NCBI RefSeq assembly: GCF_016552165.1
Contig: NZ_JACVDA010000014.1
Location: 1 to 56,053 of the forward strand
DNA length: 56,053 nucleotides
Direction of reading: 5' to 3'
Source: Parvimonas parva
Lineage (GTDB): Bacteria; Bacillota; Clostridia; Tissierellales; Peptoniphilaceae
Shown: piece after piece, positions 1-8,689 of the stretch
Layout: every line of letters begins with the position of its first letter
How positions within the stretch are numbered: position 1 is the first letter of the stretch
Notes under the pieces: model-generated
What the model was told of the DNA's origin: nothing
The model's database searches: none
What the model saw: the letters and a program-made list of their open reading frames with translations, nothing else
Translations under genes and position numbers: made by a program

Positions 1-131
1 TTTTGTCAATTACTATTATACCTCTTTGAGATGTTTTTTTCTATTCTTACTGGCTAACTTAATTTTACAATATGGGGATATCGGAAAAATGTAAAATTAA
101 AGGAAATATATGTAATTTTTTATGTAAAAAC

Positions 132-160
132 TTTACATATATTTTTTTTTGTGATATAAT
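132..160 (+). promoter_or_regulatory. Promoter of the rpsF-ssb-rpsR operon
   Basis: TTTACA at 132-137, a 17-base spacer and TATAAT at 155-160. Transcription should start near 167, leaving a leader of about 50 bases before rpsF. Bases 1-131 before it are AT-rich and show no gene. Confidence 0.8.
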
Positions 161-164
161 ATAT

Positions 165-217
165 CGGTAAATCCTTGCTCGATAAAAAGAGCCAGAGACC
201 ATAAGGAGGTGAATGTA
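165..217 (+). promoter_or_regulatory. rpsF leader, possible S6:S18 autoregulatory element
   Basis: The leader can form a small hairpin (GCTC at 177-180 with the GAGC following the A-rich loop) followed by a GCC/ACC-rich stretch up to the ribosome site AAGGAGGTG at 203-211. Many bacteria regulate this operon by binding of the S6:S18 complex to the rpsF leader. I cannot confirm the consensus structure by eye, so this is a weak call based mainly on position. Confidence 0.3.
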
Positions 218-502
218 ATGAGAAAATACGAAGGAGTTTTTATTTTTAAACCAAATTTAGAAGATGAAGTAAGAAACCAAGCATTTGACAGAATCAAATC
301 AGCTATTGAAGCTAATGGAACTATTACTGAAATTAATGAATGGGGAAATAGAAAACTTGCTTACGAAATTAACTACATTAAAGAAGGATACTATATCATA
401 GTTAATTTTGAAGCTGCTGTTGAAGTAGTTGCAGAAGTAGAAAGAAGATCAAGAATATCTGATGCTATCATTAGATATATGGTTGTTAAGCAAGAAGCTT
501 AG
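218..502 (+). CDS. rpsF: 30S ribosomal protein S6
   Basis: Small-subunit ribosomal protein S6, which binds S18 and 16S rRNA in the platform of the 30S subunit. The 94-residue product has the family length and the typical start [12 protein letters not shown] and the motif [14 protein letters not shown] at 209 is in frame, but the ATG at 218 sits at the right distance from AAGGAGGTG (203-211), so I choose 218. It is the first gene of the classic rpsF-ssb-rpsR operon, 12 bases ahead of ssb, and is driven by the promoter at 132-160. Confidence 0.96.
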   Translation: MRKYEGVFIFKPNLEDEVRNQAFDRIKSAIEANGTITEINEWGNRKLAYEINYIKEGYYIIVNFEAAVEVVAEVERRSRISDAIIRYMVVKQEA

Positions 503-514
503 TGGAGGAACTTT

Positions 515-967
515 ATGAACAGTGTAATTTTGATAGGTAGATTAATTAGGGATCCAGAATTAAGATATACTCAAACATCTAGTAGCAGTTATGCCAGATT
601 TACCATTGCAGTTGATAAGGGAATGTCTAAGGAAAAGAAACAAGAATTAGAAGCTAAAGGACAACAAACAGCTGATTTTATAAATATAGTTGTTTGGGGT
701 AAGCAAGCTGAACATTGCCAAAAATATTTGCAAAAAGGTAGAAATGTAGCAATACAAGGAAGACTTCAATCAGGAAGTTATACTGCACAAGATGGAACTA
801 GAAGATTCGTTACAGAAGTTTGGGCTGAAAGAGTTCAATTCATCGACTGGGGCGATAGAGTTCAAAAATCTGCTACAACACAAGGATTTGGTTCGTTTGA
901 TACAGGTATGAACGATGGTTTTGATTTACCATTCCAAGATGCATCAGATGAAGAAATTCCATTTTAA
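515..967 (+). CDS. ssb: Single-stranded DNA-binding protein
   Basis: SSB coats single-stranded DNA in replication, repair and recombination. The 150-residue product starts MNSVILIGRLIRDPELRYT, the usual OB-fold opening, and has the conserved FINIVVWGKQAE strand near residues 55-66. It ends in the acidic tail DASDEEIPF, the peptide that recruits partner enzymes. The gene lies between rpsF and rpsR in the standard order, with ribosome site GGAGG just before the ATG at 515. Complete and ordinary. Confidence 0.97.
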   Translation: MNSVILIGRLIRDPELRYTQTSSSSYARFTIAVDKGMSKEKKQELEAKGQQTADFINIVVWGKQAEHCQKYLQKGRNVAIQGRLQSGSYTAQDGTRRFVTEVWAERVQFIDWGDRVQKSATTQGFGSFDTGMNDGFDLPFQDASDEEIPF

Positions 968-986
968 TTTTTAAAGGAGAATGAAT

Positions 987-1211
987 ATGCAAAGAAAATT
1001 TAGACCAAGAAAAAAAGTTGTTGCATATTTCTCAGATAACAGTAAACCACTTGATTATAAAGATGTAAATACTCTAAAAAAATTCATTAGTGAAAGAGGT
1101 AAGATTTTACCAAGAAGAGTAACAGGTGCTACTGCTAAACAACAAAGAGAAATCACAGCAGCAATTAAAAAAGCTAGACAAGTTGCATTATTACCATATA
1201 GTGCTGAATAG
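987..1211 (+). CDS. rpsR: 30S ribosomal protein S18
   Basis: Ribosomal protein S18, partner of S6 in the 30S platform. The product begins [15 protein letters not shown] and includes the family segment around [17 protein letters not shown] near residues 40-56. Two ATG codons are possible, 981 and 987. AAAGGAG at 973-979 is too close to 981 and correctly spaced for 987, so I choose 987 (74 residues). It closes the operon and is followed by a clear terminator. Confidence 0.95.
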   Translation: MQRKFRPRKKVVAYFSDNSKPLDYKDVNTLKKFISERGKILPRRVTGATAKQQREITAAIKKARQVALLPYSAE

Positions 1212-1223
1212 TTTGTAATTAAT

Positions 1224-1247
1224 GGGGAGAGTAATCTCCCTTTTTTT
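1224..1247 (+). terminator. Terminator of the rpsF operon
   Basis: GGGAGA and TCTCCC arms around a GTAA loop, followed by seven T residues at 1241-1247. Confidence 0.9.
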
Positions 1248-1263
1248 ATTGTTAGGAGAATTT

Positions 1264-1682
1264 ATGAATACTAAAAAAGAAACTTGTTTCTTATTGCAGG
1301 GATATTATGGTTAATAGCCGGAATAATGGTTATGAAAGTAGGAGTTCCTTTTTTGATAAATGATGATAAAAATTTTTTATTGGGACTACTTGGTGCAATA
1401 GTAATATTTTTGATATTTTATATAATGATATTTTCTAAGTATGTAAATAAACATAAGAACAGAATTTTAAATGATAAAAGAGAACTAATGAAAATTTGGG
1501 AGTTTTTTGATAAAACAAGTTATATTTTGATGATCTCAATGATGACTTTTGGAATGGTATTAAGATTTAGTGGTTTGTTACCAAATTTTTTCTTTGAATT
1601 CTTCTATACAGGATTAGGATTTGCACTATCACTAAGCGGAATTTCATTTTTATTTTTAGCTTATAAATATATTGATATTTAA
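1264..1682 (+). CDS. Small four-helix membrane protein with apparent frameshift in an A6 run
   Basis: The function is unknown. A ribosome site GGAG at 1255-1258 precedes ATG 1264, but that frame stops after 16 codons. The long hydrophobic frame, beginning at codon TTG 1284, has no start signal of its own. Adding one A to the run at 1273-1278, or slipping back one base there, joins them into a protein starting MNTKKRNLFLIAGILWLIAG. The rest (ending 1682) has four hydrophobic segments with a charged stretch (NKHKNRILNDKREL) in the middle. Either the base is missing through mutation or sequencing error, or the shift is natural. No family was recognised. Confidence 0.65.
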
Positions 1683-1687
1683 ATCAA

Positions 1688-1716
1688 TTGACTTTTAAAA
1701 CTATTAATGATAAAAT
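1688..1716 (+). promoter_or_regulatory. Promoter of the XRE regulator gene
   Basis: TTGACT at 1688-1693, 17-base spacer, TAAAAT at 1711-1716. It lies just after the membrane gene, so the regulator is probably transcribed separately. Confidence 0.65.
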
Positions 1717-1772
1717 GAATGTATAATAAGACTTTAATTTGATAATATGCTTATTGAGAAAGAGGTGAGCTT

Positions 1773-2000
1773 ATGAATAATAAATTATCCGTAAATAATA
1801 ATGTTGAAAAATTTAGAGTTGAAAAGGAATTTTCACAAAGGGAATTAGCTAATTTGATTGGAGTTTCAACCGATATTATCGTTTCAATAGAAAATGGAAG
1901 TTTAATTCCTGACATAAGACTTGCTCTTACCATATCTACCGCATTAAATAAAAAATTTGGAGAGGTTTTCTTCTTCAATATTGATTGTAAAATATTTTAA
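1773..2000 (+). CDS. XRE-family helix-turn-helix regulator
   Basis: A 75-residue Cro/CI-type DNA-binding protein. The helix-turn-helix covers about residues 12-60, with FRVEKEFSQRELANLIGVS as helices one and two and IENGSLIPDIRLALTISTAL as the recognition and following helices. No effector domain is present, so it is a single-domain regulator like many YozG/Cro proteins. Ribosome site GAGGTGAG precedes ATG 1773. A terminator follows at once, so it is monocistronic; its targets cannot be told from the sequence. Confidence 0.88.
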   Translation: MNNKLSVNNNVEKFRVEKEFSQRELANLIGVSTDIIVSIENGSLIPDIRLALTISTALNKKFGEVFFFNIDCKIF

Positions 2001-2006
2001 CTAAAG

Positions 2007-2030
2007 TACACTCGTTTGAGTGTATTTTTT
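2007..2030 (+). terminator. Terminator after the XRE gene
   Basis: TACACTC / GAGTGTA arms (2007-2013 and 2018-2024) with loop GTTT and a T run to 2030. Confidence 0.88.
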
Positions 2031-2136
2031 ATATAATAATAATTTTTAAAGTGTCTCTGATAAATAGCTTAGATTATATTTGTTTTTATATATTAATTTA
2101 TGATACAATTAAGTTAATATTAATAAAGGAGTTTTT

Positions 2137-3411
2137 ATGGAACAAAAAGTTATTACAGTTACTGTAAATATGAATATGGATGAAAAAACTTTGGAGGATA
2201 AAGTTTTTGAACTTGAAAAATTGGTTGAGGCTTTAGATGGTGAAGTTGTTTTAAATTTAACTCAAAATAAATCTAGTATAGATAAAGCCTTTTATATAGG
2301 AAAAGGTAAAGTAAGTGAAATAAAAGATTATTGTGAAAAGTTAGATGTAAAAGTAGTTGTTTTTAATAATGAATTGACAGGTTCTCAAGTTAAAAACTTA
2401 GAAGAAATTATAGGTGTTAGAGTTATTGACAGGACAAATTTAATTTTGGATATTTTTAACGAAAGAGCTAGAACAAAAGAGGCTAAGTTACAAGTAAAAC
2501 TTGCAAAATTAAAATATACATTACCAAGATTGTCTGCACTTAGAAGTGGTTTTTCAAGACAACAAGGTGGAATTGGTGGTAAGGGTGTAGGTGAACAACA
2601 AATAGAACTTGATAGAAGAACTATCAATAGGGAAATATCAAGTATTACTGCACAGCTTAAAGAAATTGAAAAAAATAGAAATGAAATTAGAAAAAAGAGA
2701 ATAAATTCAAAAGAGCCCATGATTTCTCTTGTTGGATATACAAATGCAGGGAAATCCACTTTAATAAATAAGTTAATAGCTTATGGAAAAGATGAAAATA
2801 CTGAAATTAAAGAAGTTTTTGTTAAAGATATGTTGTTTGCGACTTTGGATACCTATGTTAGAGAAGGAATTCTTTTTAGTGGATCAAAGGCTATGTATGT
2901 AGATACCGTTGGTTTTGTTTCCGATATTCCACATAATTTAGTTGAAAGTTTTAAAAGTACATTGGAGGAAATTAAATATTCAGATTTGATTCTTCATGTT
3001 GTGGATATTTCAAATGTTAATGTCGATGAACAAATCAAAATAACAAATGATATGATAAAAAAACTTGAATGTGAAGATAAAAAAGTAATTTATGTTTTTA
3101 ATAAAGTTGATAAGTTGGAAGATGAAAATATAAAGTTACAGTATGCAAATGTTGAAAATAAGGTGTTTATAAGTGCTAAGAGTGATGAGGATATAGTTTT
3201 TCTTTTGAAGGAAATTGAAAAAGTTTTATTTTCATCATCTATTAAAACTAAACTTTTAATTCCTTATGATAAACAAAAAATTATGAGTAATATTTTAAAT
3301 GATTATACTCCGGAACTTGTAGAGCATCTTGAAAATGGAACTTTTTTAGAAGTTATCTTAAAAAAGGATGATTATGAAATTTATAAAGGATATGAGGTAA
3401 ATGAAGGATAA
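2137..3411 (+). CDS. hflX: Ribosome-associated GTPase HflX
   Basis: HflX binds the 50S subunit and helps split or rescue stalled ribosomes. The 424-residue protein has the N-terminal HflX domain (about 1-120), the glycine-rich linker with FSRQQGGIGGKGVGE near 147-161, a coiled segment, and then the G domain with P-loop GYTNAGKST at 200-208, DTVGF near 255 and NKVDKLED near 325. ATG 2137 follows AAAGGAG. It overlaps the next gene by 11 bases, so the two are probably translated together. Confidence 0.95.
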   Translation: MEQKVITVTVNMNMDEKTLEDKVFELEKLVEALDGEVVLNLTQNKSSIDKAFYIGKGKVSEIKDYCEKLDVKVVVFNNELTGSQVKNLEEIIGVRVIDRTNLILDIFNERARTKEAKLQVKLAKLKYTLPRLSALRSGFSRQQGGIGGKGVGEQQIELDRRTINREISSITAQLKEIEKNRNEIRKKRINSKEPMISLVGYTNAGKSTLINKLIAYGKDENTEIKEVFVKDMLFATLDTYVREGILFSGSKAMYVDTVGFVSDIPHNLVESFKSTLEEIKYSDLILHVVDISNVNVDEQIKITNDMIKKLECEDKKVIYVFNKVDKLEDENIKLQYANVENKVFISAKSDEDIVFLLKEIEKVLFSSSIKTKLLIPYDKQKIMSNILNDYTPELVEHLENGTFLEVILKKDDYEIYKGYEVNEG

Positions 3412-4042
3412 AGAAAGTTTTTTAAGTATTCATAGTAATAAATCTTATAGTTTTATAGTAAATAAATCTGAATTTATTGGTCATGCTTTTTATGTTGAAA
3501 GTGTAGATGAGGCTGAAAAATATATTTCTGAGATAAGGGAAAAATATAAAGATGCAACACATAATTGTTTTGCATATATTATCGGTATGGATAAATTAAC
3601 ACAAAAATATTCTGATGATGGAGAACCTTCAGGAACTGCAGGAGTACCTATGCTTGAAGTTTTGCGTAAAAAAGATATAACAAATTGTCTTGTAATTGCT
3701 ACAAGATATTTTGGAGGAATTTTACTTGGCGCAGGTGGACTTGTTAGAGCATATACAAAATCTGTTGTAGGTGCTTTAGATGAGGCAAAAATTGTTAGAA
3801 AAGAACTTTTCTACAATGTAGATATAATTTTGGATTATATTTTCTGGGGGAAAATTGAAAATATTTTAAAAAATTTTGGACTTGAAATTTTAAATATAGA
3901 ATATCTTGAAAATGTAAAAATAAATTTGTCTGTAAAAAAAGAAGAGTTTGAAAGATTAAAAAATATTATGATTAATGAAACTTCGGATAATTGTATTGTA
4001 AAAATTAATGGAGAAAAATATGGCTCTGTATTTTTAAATTAA
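3401..4042 (+). CDS. YigZ/IMPACT-family protein
   Basis: A 213-residue member of the YigZ (UPF0029) family, related to eukaryotic IMPACT. The N-terminal domain has the family segments THNCFAYIIG, YSDDGEPSGTAGVPML (about 65-80) and RYFGGILLGAGGLVRAY (about 103-119). The C-terminal half is the smaller ferredoxin-like domain. The biochemical role is not firmly known; links to translation have been proposed for the family. The start overlaps the hflX end, so it is in the same transcript. Confidence 0.9.
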   Translation: MKDKESFLSIHSNKSYSFIVNKSEFIGHAFYVESVDEAEKYISEIREKYKDATHNCFAYIIGMDKLTQKYSDDGEPSGTAGVPMLEVLRKKDITNCLVIATRYFGGILLGAGGLVRAYTKSVVGALDEAKIVRKELFYNVDIILDYIFWGKIENILKNFGLEILNIEYLENVKINLSVKKEEFERLKNIMINETSDNCIVKINGEKYGSVFLN

Positions 4043-4122
4043 CAAACTTCAAGATTTAATAAACTAATGTTTAGTCAATAAATTATGTTTTATGAAATTT
4101 ACATTTTTATTAAATTTATTTC

Positions 4123-4151
4123 TTGTATTAAAACGATTTTTATTGTATAAT
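4123..4151 (+). promoter_or_regulatory. Promoter of the nucleoside-type ABC transporter operon
   Basis: TTGTAT at 4123-4128, 17-base spacer, TATAAT at 4146-4151, 48 bases before the first start codon. Confidence 0.7.
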
Positions 4152-4199
4152 AATTGTTGTGATACAAAAATTACATATTATTTATAGGAGGGTTTTGAC

Positions 4200-5738
4200 T
4201 TGTCTGACAATAAAACAAATGATAATATTGTAGTTATGAAAGGCATTACTAAAATTTTTGGAAAAAATAAAGTTTTAGATGAAGTTAATTTCGAATTGAA
4301 AAAAGGAGAAATTCATGCTCTTTTAGGAGAAAATGGTGCTGGTAAAACTACTTTGATGAATATTCTTTATGGACTTTATTCTCCAAATGGAGGAGAAATT
4401 TATATCAATTCTAATAAATATACAGCGATGACTCCAAAAATGGCTGTTGAAAATGGAGTTGGTATGGTGCATCAACATTTTATGCTTATAGAACCTTTTA
4501 GTGTTATTCAAAATATAGTTTTAGGAACTGAAGATACTAAAGGAATATTTATTGACATTGAAAAATCCAGAAAAAAAGTTCTTTCCATAATTGAAAAATA
4601 TGGTTTTAATATTGATTTAGATGCAAAAATTCAAGATATTACTGTTGGTTCTCAACAAAAGGTTGAAATTTTAAAAGCTCTTTACAAGGGTGCTGAAATT
4701 ATTATTTTTGATGAGCCTACAGCTGTTCTTACGCCACAAGAGATTGATGAATTTATAAATATTTGTAATAATTTGAGAAATGAAGGAAAATCTATCATAA
4801 TAATTACACATAAATTAGATGAAATCAAGAAAATGGCAGATTACTGTACAATTATTCGTCGTGGTAAATTTATTGATAAAGTTACTGTCGCTGAATCTTC
4901 ACAAAAAGAACTTGCCGAAAAAATGGTTGGTAGAGAAGTCAGCTTTAGTGTTAATAAAAAAGAATCTGAAGTTGGCGATGTTGTTTTAGATGTTAAGGAT
5001 ATTAATGTTTTAAATAATAGAGATTTACCAATTTTAAATGGACTTAGTTTAAATGTTAGAAAAGGTGAAATTCTAGGGATAGCCGGAGTTGACGGCAATG
5101 GTCAATCAGAACTTATAGAGGCTATAACAGGTCTTAGAAAAGTTGAATCAGGAAGTATTTCAATTCTTGGAAAAGACATAACAAATAAATCTGTTTATGA
5201 TATTATTGAAAGTGGAATAAGTACGATTCCGGAAGATAGACATAAACGTGGTTTAGTGTTGGATTTTTCTGTTTCTGAAAATATGATTTTAGAAAAAAGA
5301 GGAAAGGATCCTTTTTCAAAGAAAGGTATTTTGAATTTTAAAGAGATAGAATCTTATACTCAAGAAATGATTGACAAATTTGATATAAGACCAAATGATA
5401 TTCACGCTGTTGCTAGAGGACTTTCCGGGGGAAACCAACAAAAAGTAATCTTAGCAAGAGAAATTGATAACAACCCTGATTTATTAATAGCTGCACAACC
5501 TACTAGAGGTCTTGATGTTGGAGCTATTGAAATTATTCATAAATATATTGTAGAACAAAGAGATAAAGGAAAAGCGGTTCTTTTGATTTCATTTGAATTA
5601 GATGAAGTTATGGACTTGTCAGATAGGATTGCTGTTATCTATAAAGGAAAAATCGTTGGAGAAAAACTTGCAAAAGATGCTAACGAAAATGAATTAGGAC
5701 TTATGATGGCAGGGGGTGTTATTAATAATGAACAATAG
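4200..5738 (+). CDS. Nucleoside-type ABC transporter ATPase (two ATPase domains)
   Basis: The energy-coupling subunit of a BMP-type nucleoside importer (NupO/YufO-like in Bacillus). The 512-residue protein has two fused nucleotide-binding domains, as in RbsA. The first has Walker A GENGAGKTT (about 43-51), a Q-loop HQHFM and Walker B IIIFDEPTAVL. The second has the degenerate Walker A GVDGNGQSE near 299, signature LSGGNQQK near 408 and AAQPTRGLD. The start is TTG 4200, 7 bases after AGGAGGG. Two permease genes follow with overlaps. The substrate (purine or other nucleoside) is inferred from family, not from residues. Confidence 0.92.
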   Translation: MSDNKTNDNIVVMKGITKIFGKNKVLDEVNFELKKGEIHALLGENGAGKTTLMNILYGLYSPNGGEIYINSNKYTAMTPKMAVENGVGMVHQHFMLIEPFSVIQNIVLGTEDTKGIFIDIEKSRKKVLSIIEKYGFNIDLDAKIQDITVGSQQKVEILKALYKGAEIIIFDEPTAVLTPQEIDEFINICNNLRNEGKSIIIITHKLDEIKKMADYCTIIRRGKFIDKVTVAESSQKELAEKMVGREVSFSVNKKESEVGDVVLDVKDINVLNNRDLPILNGLSLNVRKGEILGIAGVDGNGQSELIEAITGLRKVESGSISILGKDITNKSVYDIIESGISTIPEDRHKRGLVLDFSVSENMILEKRGKDPFSKKGILNFKEIESYTQEMIDKFDIRPNDIHAVARGLSGGNQQKVILAREIDNNPDLLIAAQPTRGLDVGAIEIIHKYIVEQRDKGKAVLLISFELDEVMDLSDRIAVIYKGKIVGEKLAKDANENELGLMMAGGVINNEQ

Positions 5739-6804
5739 AAAAAAGATATTAATGCTTTTATTTTCTGTATTAATAGGATTTATAGTAGGGTCTATTGTTA
5801 TTATGGTAGCAGGTTTTAACCCTATTAAATATTATAAAATAATGATAGAAACAACTTTTTCAAGACCAAAATTCTTTGCAAGAACTTTGGTAGATGCAGT
5901 ACCGCTTATCATAGGTAGTATTGGGGTTTCATTGGCTTTTAAAACTGGAGCTTTCAATATCGGTGCTGAAGGGCAATTCATAATCGGTTCTTTAACTGCT
6001 GCATTTTTTGGGTACTTTTTAAAATTACCACCAATAATTCATCCAATAGTTTGTATTTTATTAGCTGCTTTAGCTGGAATGGCTTGGGGTGGATTTGCAG
6101 GTTGGGTTAAATCAAAATTTGGTGTTCACGAAGTAATTACTACAATTATGTTGAACTGGATAGCACTTTATTTTTCAAATTTAGTTGTAACTTTTGGTAA
6201 ATTTTACAACGAAACAGGACAAACATCAAACGATATTCAATCAACTGCTAGCATAAAAATGTTTGGAGGATTGAGAAATTCTTCAATTCCATTTGTTAAA
6301 GATTTCTTTTCAGCTGATATAAACTTTGGTATTATTCTTGCTGTTGTTTTAGCATTTGCAGTTTATTATTTATTAAATAAAACTTCAAAAGGTTATGAAT
6401 TAAAAGCAGTAGGACTAAATCCTTATGCTGCCGAATTTGGTGGAATAAATGTTGGAAGTAATTTAGTTTTATCTATGGGATTGTCAGGTGCTTTGTGTGC
6501 TGTTGCTGGTGCTGTTAAAGTTCTTGGATTTGCAGGAAATGTTGCAAGACTTACAGTTGCTGAAGGTAATGGTTTTGACTCAATGTCTGTTGCGCTTTTA
6601 GCAAATAGTCATCCAATAGGCTCAATATTCTCAGGTTTCTTCTTTAGTGTTCTAAAAAGAGGAGGATTTAGAGTTCAACAATTATTAGGCGTTCCTTACG
6701 AAGTTGTACAAATTATTATAGGTATTATAGTTTTATTCATTTCAATGCCTTTAGTTATAAAAATTATTTCAAAAAAATTCAAAAAAGTTGGAGGTAAAAA
6801 GTAA
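5728..6804 (+). CDS. Nucleoside-type ABC transporter permease 1
   Basis: Integral membrane permease of the BPD_transp_2 family (NupP-like), with about eight to ten hydrophobic segments and the family segment GAFNIGAEGQFIIGSL at about residues 75-90 and the loop VHEVITTIMLNW near 140. A GTG at 5716 is in frame, but ATG 5728, 11 bases after AGGGGG, gives the normal start MNNRKKILMLLF. It overlaps the ATPase end by 11 bases and its stop overlaps the next start by one base. Confidence 0.92.
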   Translation: MNNRKKILMLLFSVLIGFIVGSIVIMVAGFNPIKYYKIMIETTFSRPKFFARTLVDAVPLIIGSIGVSLAFKTGAFNIGAEGQFIIGSLTAAFFGYFLKLPPIIHPIVCILLAALAGMAWGGFAGWVKSKFGVHEVITTIMLNWIALYFSNLVVTFGKFYNETGQTSNDIQSTASIKMFGGLRNSSIPFVKDFFSADINFGIILAVVLAFAVYYLLNKTSKGYELKAVGLNPYAAEFGGINVGSNLVLSMGLSGALCAVAGAVKVLGFAGNVARLTVAEGNGFDSMSVALLANSHPIGSIFSGFFFSVLKRGGFRVQQLLGVPYEVVQIIIGIIVLFISMPLVIKIISKKFKKVGGKK

Positions 6805-7739
6805 TGAGTTTATTAAAAATAGCTTTATTTATATCTGATACATTATTATTTGCAACTCCATTATTATTTGCTGCTTTGGGTGGTATGTTCACAGAAAAAG
6901 CAGGTGTTACAAATATCGGTTTAGAAGGAATGATGACAATAGGAGCTTTCTTTGGCGCTGCTGTTGGATATTTTACAAAGAGTGCATTGTTAGGATTTTT
7001 AGCAGGTGGATTGGCAGCATCTTTAGTTGCTCTTATTCACGCGATTGTTAGTATAACATTTGGTGCAGACCAAATTGTTTCCGGTATAGCTATAAACTTT
7101 ATAGGACCTGGTGTTTCATTGTTTGTATGTTCATTATTCTTTGACGGTGCAAAACAAACAATACCTGTATCATCTGGTGCCGGTAAAATGGCTAAAATTT
7201 TTGATAATTTAACAGGTGTTGAAATTATTGATAAAATTTTAGGACAATATGTTACTACTTATGTAGCGATAGCTTTTGTAGTATTGATGTCAATATATTT
7301 ATATAAAACTAAATTTGGATTAAGACTAATTGCTGTTGGAGAACATCCAAAGGCTGCTGAAACATTAAATGTTAATATATATTTATATAGATATTTTGCA
7401 GTTGTAGTTTCAGGATTATTAGCTGGATTTGGTGGAGCTACTATGAGTTTAGCGACAGTTTCCAACTTTTCACAATCACTTGTTTCAGGACATGGTTTCA
7501 TAGCTTTGGTTGCTGTAATCTTTGGTAAGTGGAAACCTTACGGAGTTTTGGGAGCTTGTTTATTCTTTGGAGCTGCACAAGAATTGGCGATTTTATTACC
7601 TGGATTGGGTGTTAATATACCAGAATCTATATTACCAATGGTTCCATATATTAGTACATTGTTAGTACTTATTTTCTTTGTTGGAAAATCAAAAGGACCT
7701 TCTTCAGCAGGAGTTCCATATATAAAATTGGAAGACTAA
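6804..7739 (+). CDS. Nucleoside-type ABC transporter permease 2
   Basis: Second permease of the importer (NupQ-like, 311 residues). It has the paired family motif EKAGVTNIGLEGMMTIGAFF at about 31-50, the loop GADQIVSGIAINFIGPG near 93, and GHGFIALVAVIFGKWKP near 231. ATG 6804 overlaps the TAA of permease 1, after GGAGGT. It ends the operon, before a weak terminator. No substrate-binding protein is encoded here; the BMP lipoprotein at 43.7 kb is the obvious candidate. Confidence 0.92.
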   Translation: MSLLKIALFISDTLLFATPLLFAALGGMFTEKAGVTNIGLEGMMTIGAFFGAAVGYFTKSALLGFLAGGLAASLVALIHAIVSITFGADQIVSGIAINFIGPGVSLFVCSLFFDGAKQTIPVSSGAGKMAKIFDNLTGVEIIDKILGQYVTTYVAIAFVVLMSIYLYKTKFGLRLIAVGEHPKAAETLNVNIYLYRYFAVVVSGLLAGFGGATMSLATVSNFSQSLVSGHGFIALVAVIFGKWKPYGVLGACLFFGAAQELAILLPGLGVNIPESILPMVPYISTLLVLIFFVGKSKGPSSAGVPYIKLED

Positions 7740-7745
7740 AAATGA

Positions 7746-7776
7746 AAAAGGCATACTATTTTGGTATGTCTTTTTG
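7746..7776 (+). terminator. Probable terminator after the ABC operon
   Basis: AAAAGGCATAC pairs with GTATGTCTTTTT around a seven-base loop; the T run ends at 7775. Confidence 0.65.
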
Positions 7777-7806
7777 TTGAATATTTTTAAATTTGGAGGG
7801 GATAAT

Positions 7807-8565
7807 ATGATAACTATAAAAAGTAAACAAGAAATTGAAGGAATGAAAAAATCTGCAGAGATTTTATCAAAAATTCATATAGGATTGAGAGATTTTATAA
7901 AACCCGGAGTTACTACTTTAGAAGTAAATAAATTTTGTCATGACTTTATGTTAAAGCATGGAGCTACACCTAAGCAAATAGGATATCATGGATATCCTTA
8001 TGCAACTTGTACTTCTGTAAATGATGTAATTTGCCATGGCTTTCCGAGTAAACAAAAATTAAAATCCGGAGATTTAATTACAGTTGATATGGTTGTAGAT
8101 TTAGATGGATATTTATCAGATAGTGCTTGGAGTTATGCAGTAGGTGAAGTTTCAGATGAAGTTAAAAATCTTATGGAAGTAACAAAAGAGGCTATGTATA
8201 AGGGAATAGAGGCTGCTGTTATTGGAAATAGAATTGTTGATATTGGAAAGGCGATTCAAAATTTTGTTGAGCCAAAAGGCTATTCAATAGTTAGAGATTT
8301 TTGTGGTCATGGGATTGGTGTTGAAATGCATGAAGACCCACAAGTTCCACATTATATTACTGCAACAAGAGGTGTTAGACTTGTTGAAGGTATGGTAATA
8401 ACTGTTGAACCTATGATAAATACAGGAGATTGGAGATGTACTATTGATGATGACGGTTGGACTGCAAGAACAATAGATGGGGGACTTTCATGTCAATACG
8501 AACATACATTTGTAATTACAAAAGATGGTCCTTTGATTTTAACAGACCAATCATTATATGAATAA
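7807..8565 (+). CDS. map: Methionine aminopeptidase, type I
   Basis: Removes the N-terminal methionine of new proteins. The 252-residue product has the pita-bread fold residues: HGYPYATCTSVNDVICHG (first His), DLITVDMVVDLDGYLSDSAWS with the two metal Asp, GHGIGVEMHEDP with the metal His, EGMVITVEPM with the metal Glu and the final CQYEHTFVIT Glu. An in-frame TTG at 7774 lies upstream, but ATG 7807 is right after GGAGGGG, so I start there. It sits alone, away from the ribosomal cluster where many Firmicutes carry map. Confidence 0.95.
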   Translation: MITIKSKQEIEGMKKSAEILSKIHIGLRDFIKPGVTTLEVNKFCHDFMLKHGATPKQIGYHGYPYATCTSVNDVICHGFPSKQKLKSGDLITVDMVVDLDGYLSDSAWSYAVGEVSDEVKNLMEVTKEAMYKGIEAAVIGNRIVDIGKAIQNFVEPKGYSIVRDFCGHGIGVEMHEDPQVPHYITATRGVRLVEGMVITVEPMINTGDWRCTIDDDGWTARTIDGGLSCQYEHTFVITKDGPLILTDQSLYE

Positions 8566-8572
8566 AAATAGG

Positions 8573-8601
8573 TTGATTTTTAACTAACATTGAAGTATAA
8601 T
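8573..8601 (+). promoter_or_regulatory. Promoter of the glycolytic gene cluster
   Basis: TTGATT at 8573-8578, 17-base spacer, TATAAT at 8596-8601; the leader to gap is about 80 bases. Confidence 0.8.
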
Positions 8602-8689
8602 CTAGGTATATGATTTTTTAATAATTTTTTATTATTTAATTAATCTATTTTAAGAAAATTCTTTTATAAAAATTTAAGGAGGAATCAAG

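Noticed and set aside
1-131. Gene end at the left edge
   Set aside because: No frame with good coding character or terminator is seen before the rpsF promoter.
2385-2759. Long minus-strand frames inside hflX and other core genes
   Set aside because: Shadows of AT-rich coding sequence, lacking ribosome sites and overlapping clear genes completely.
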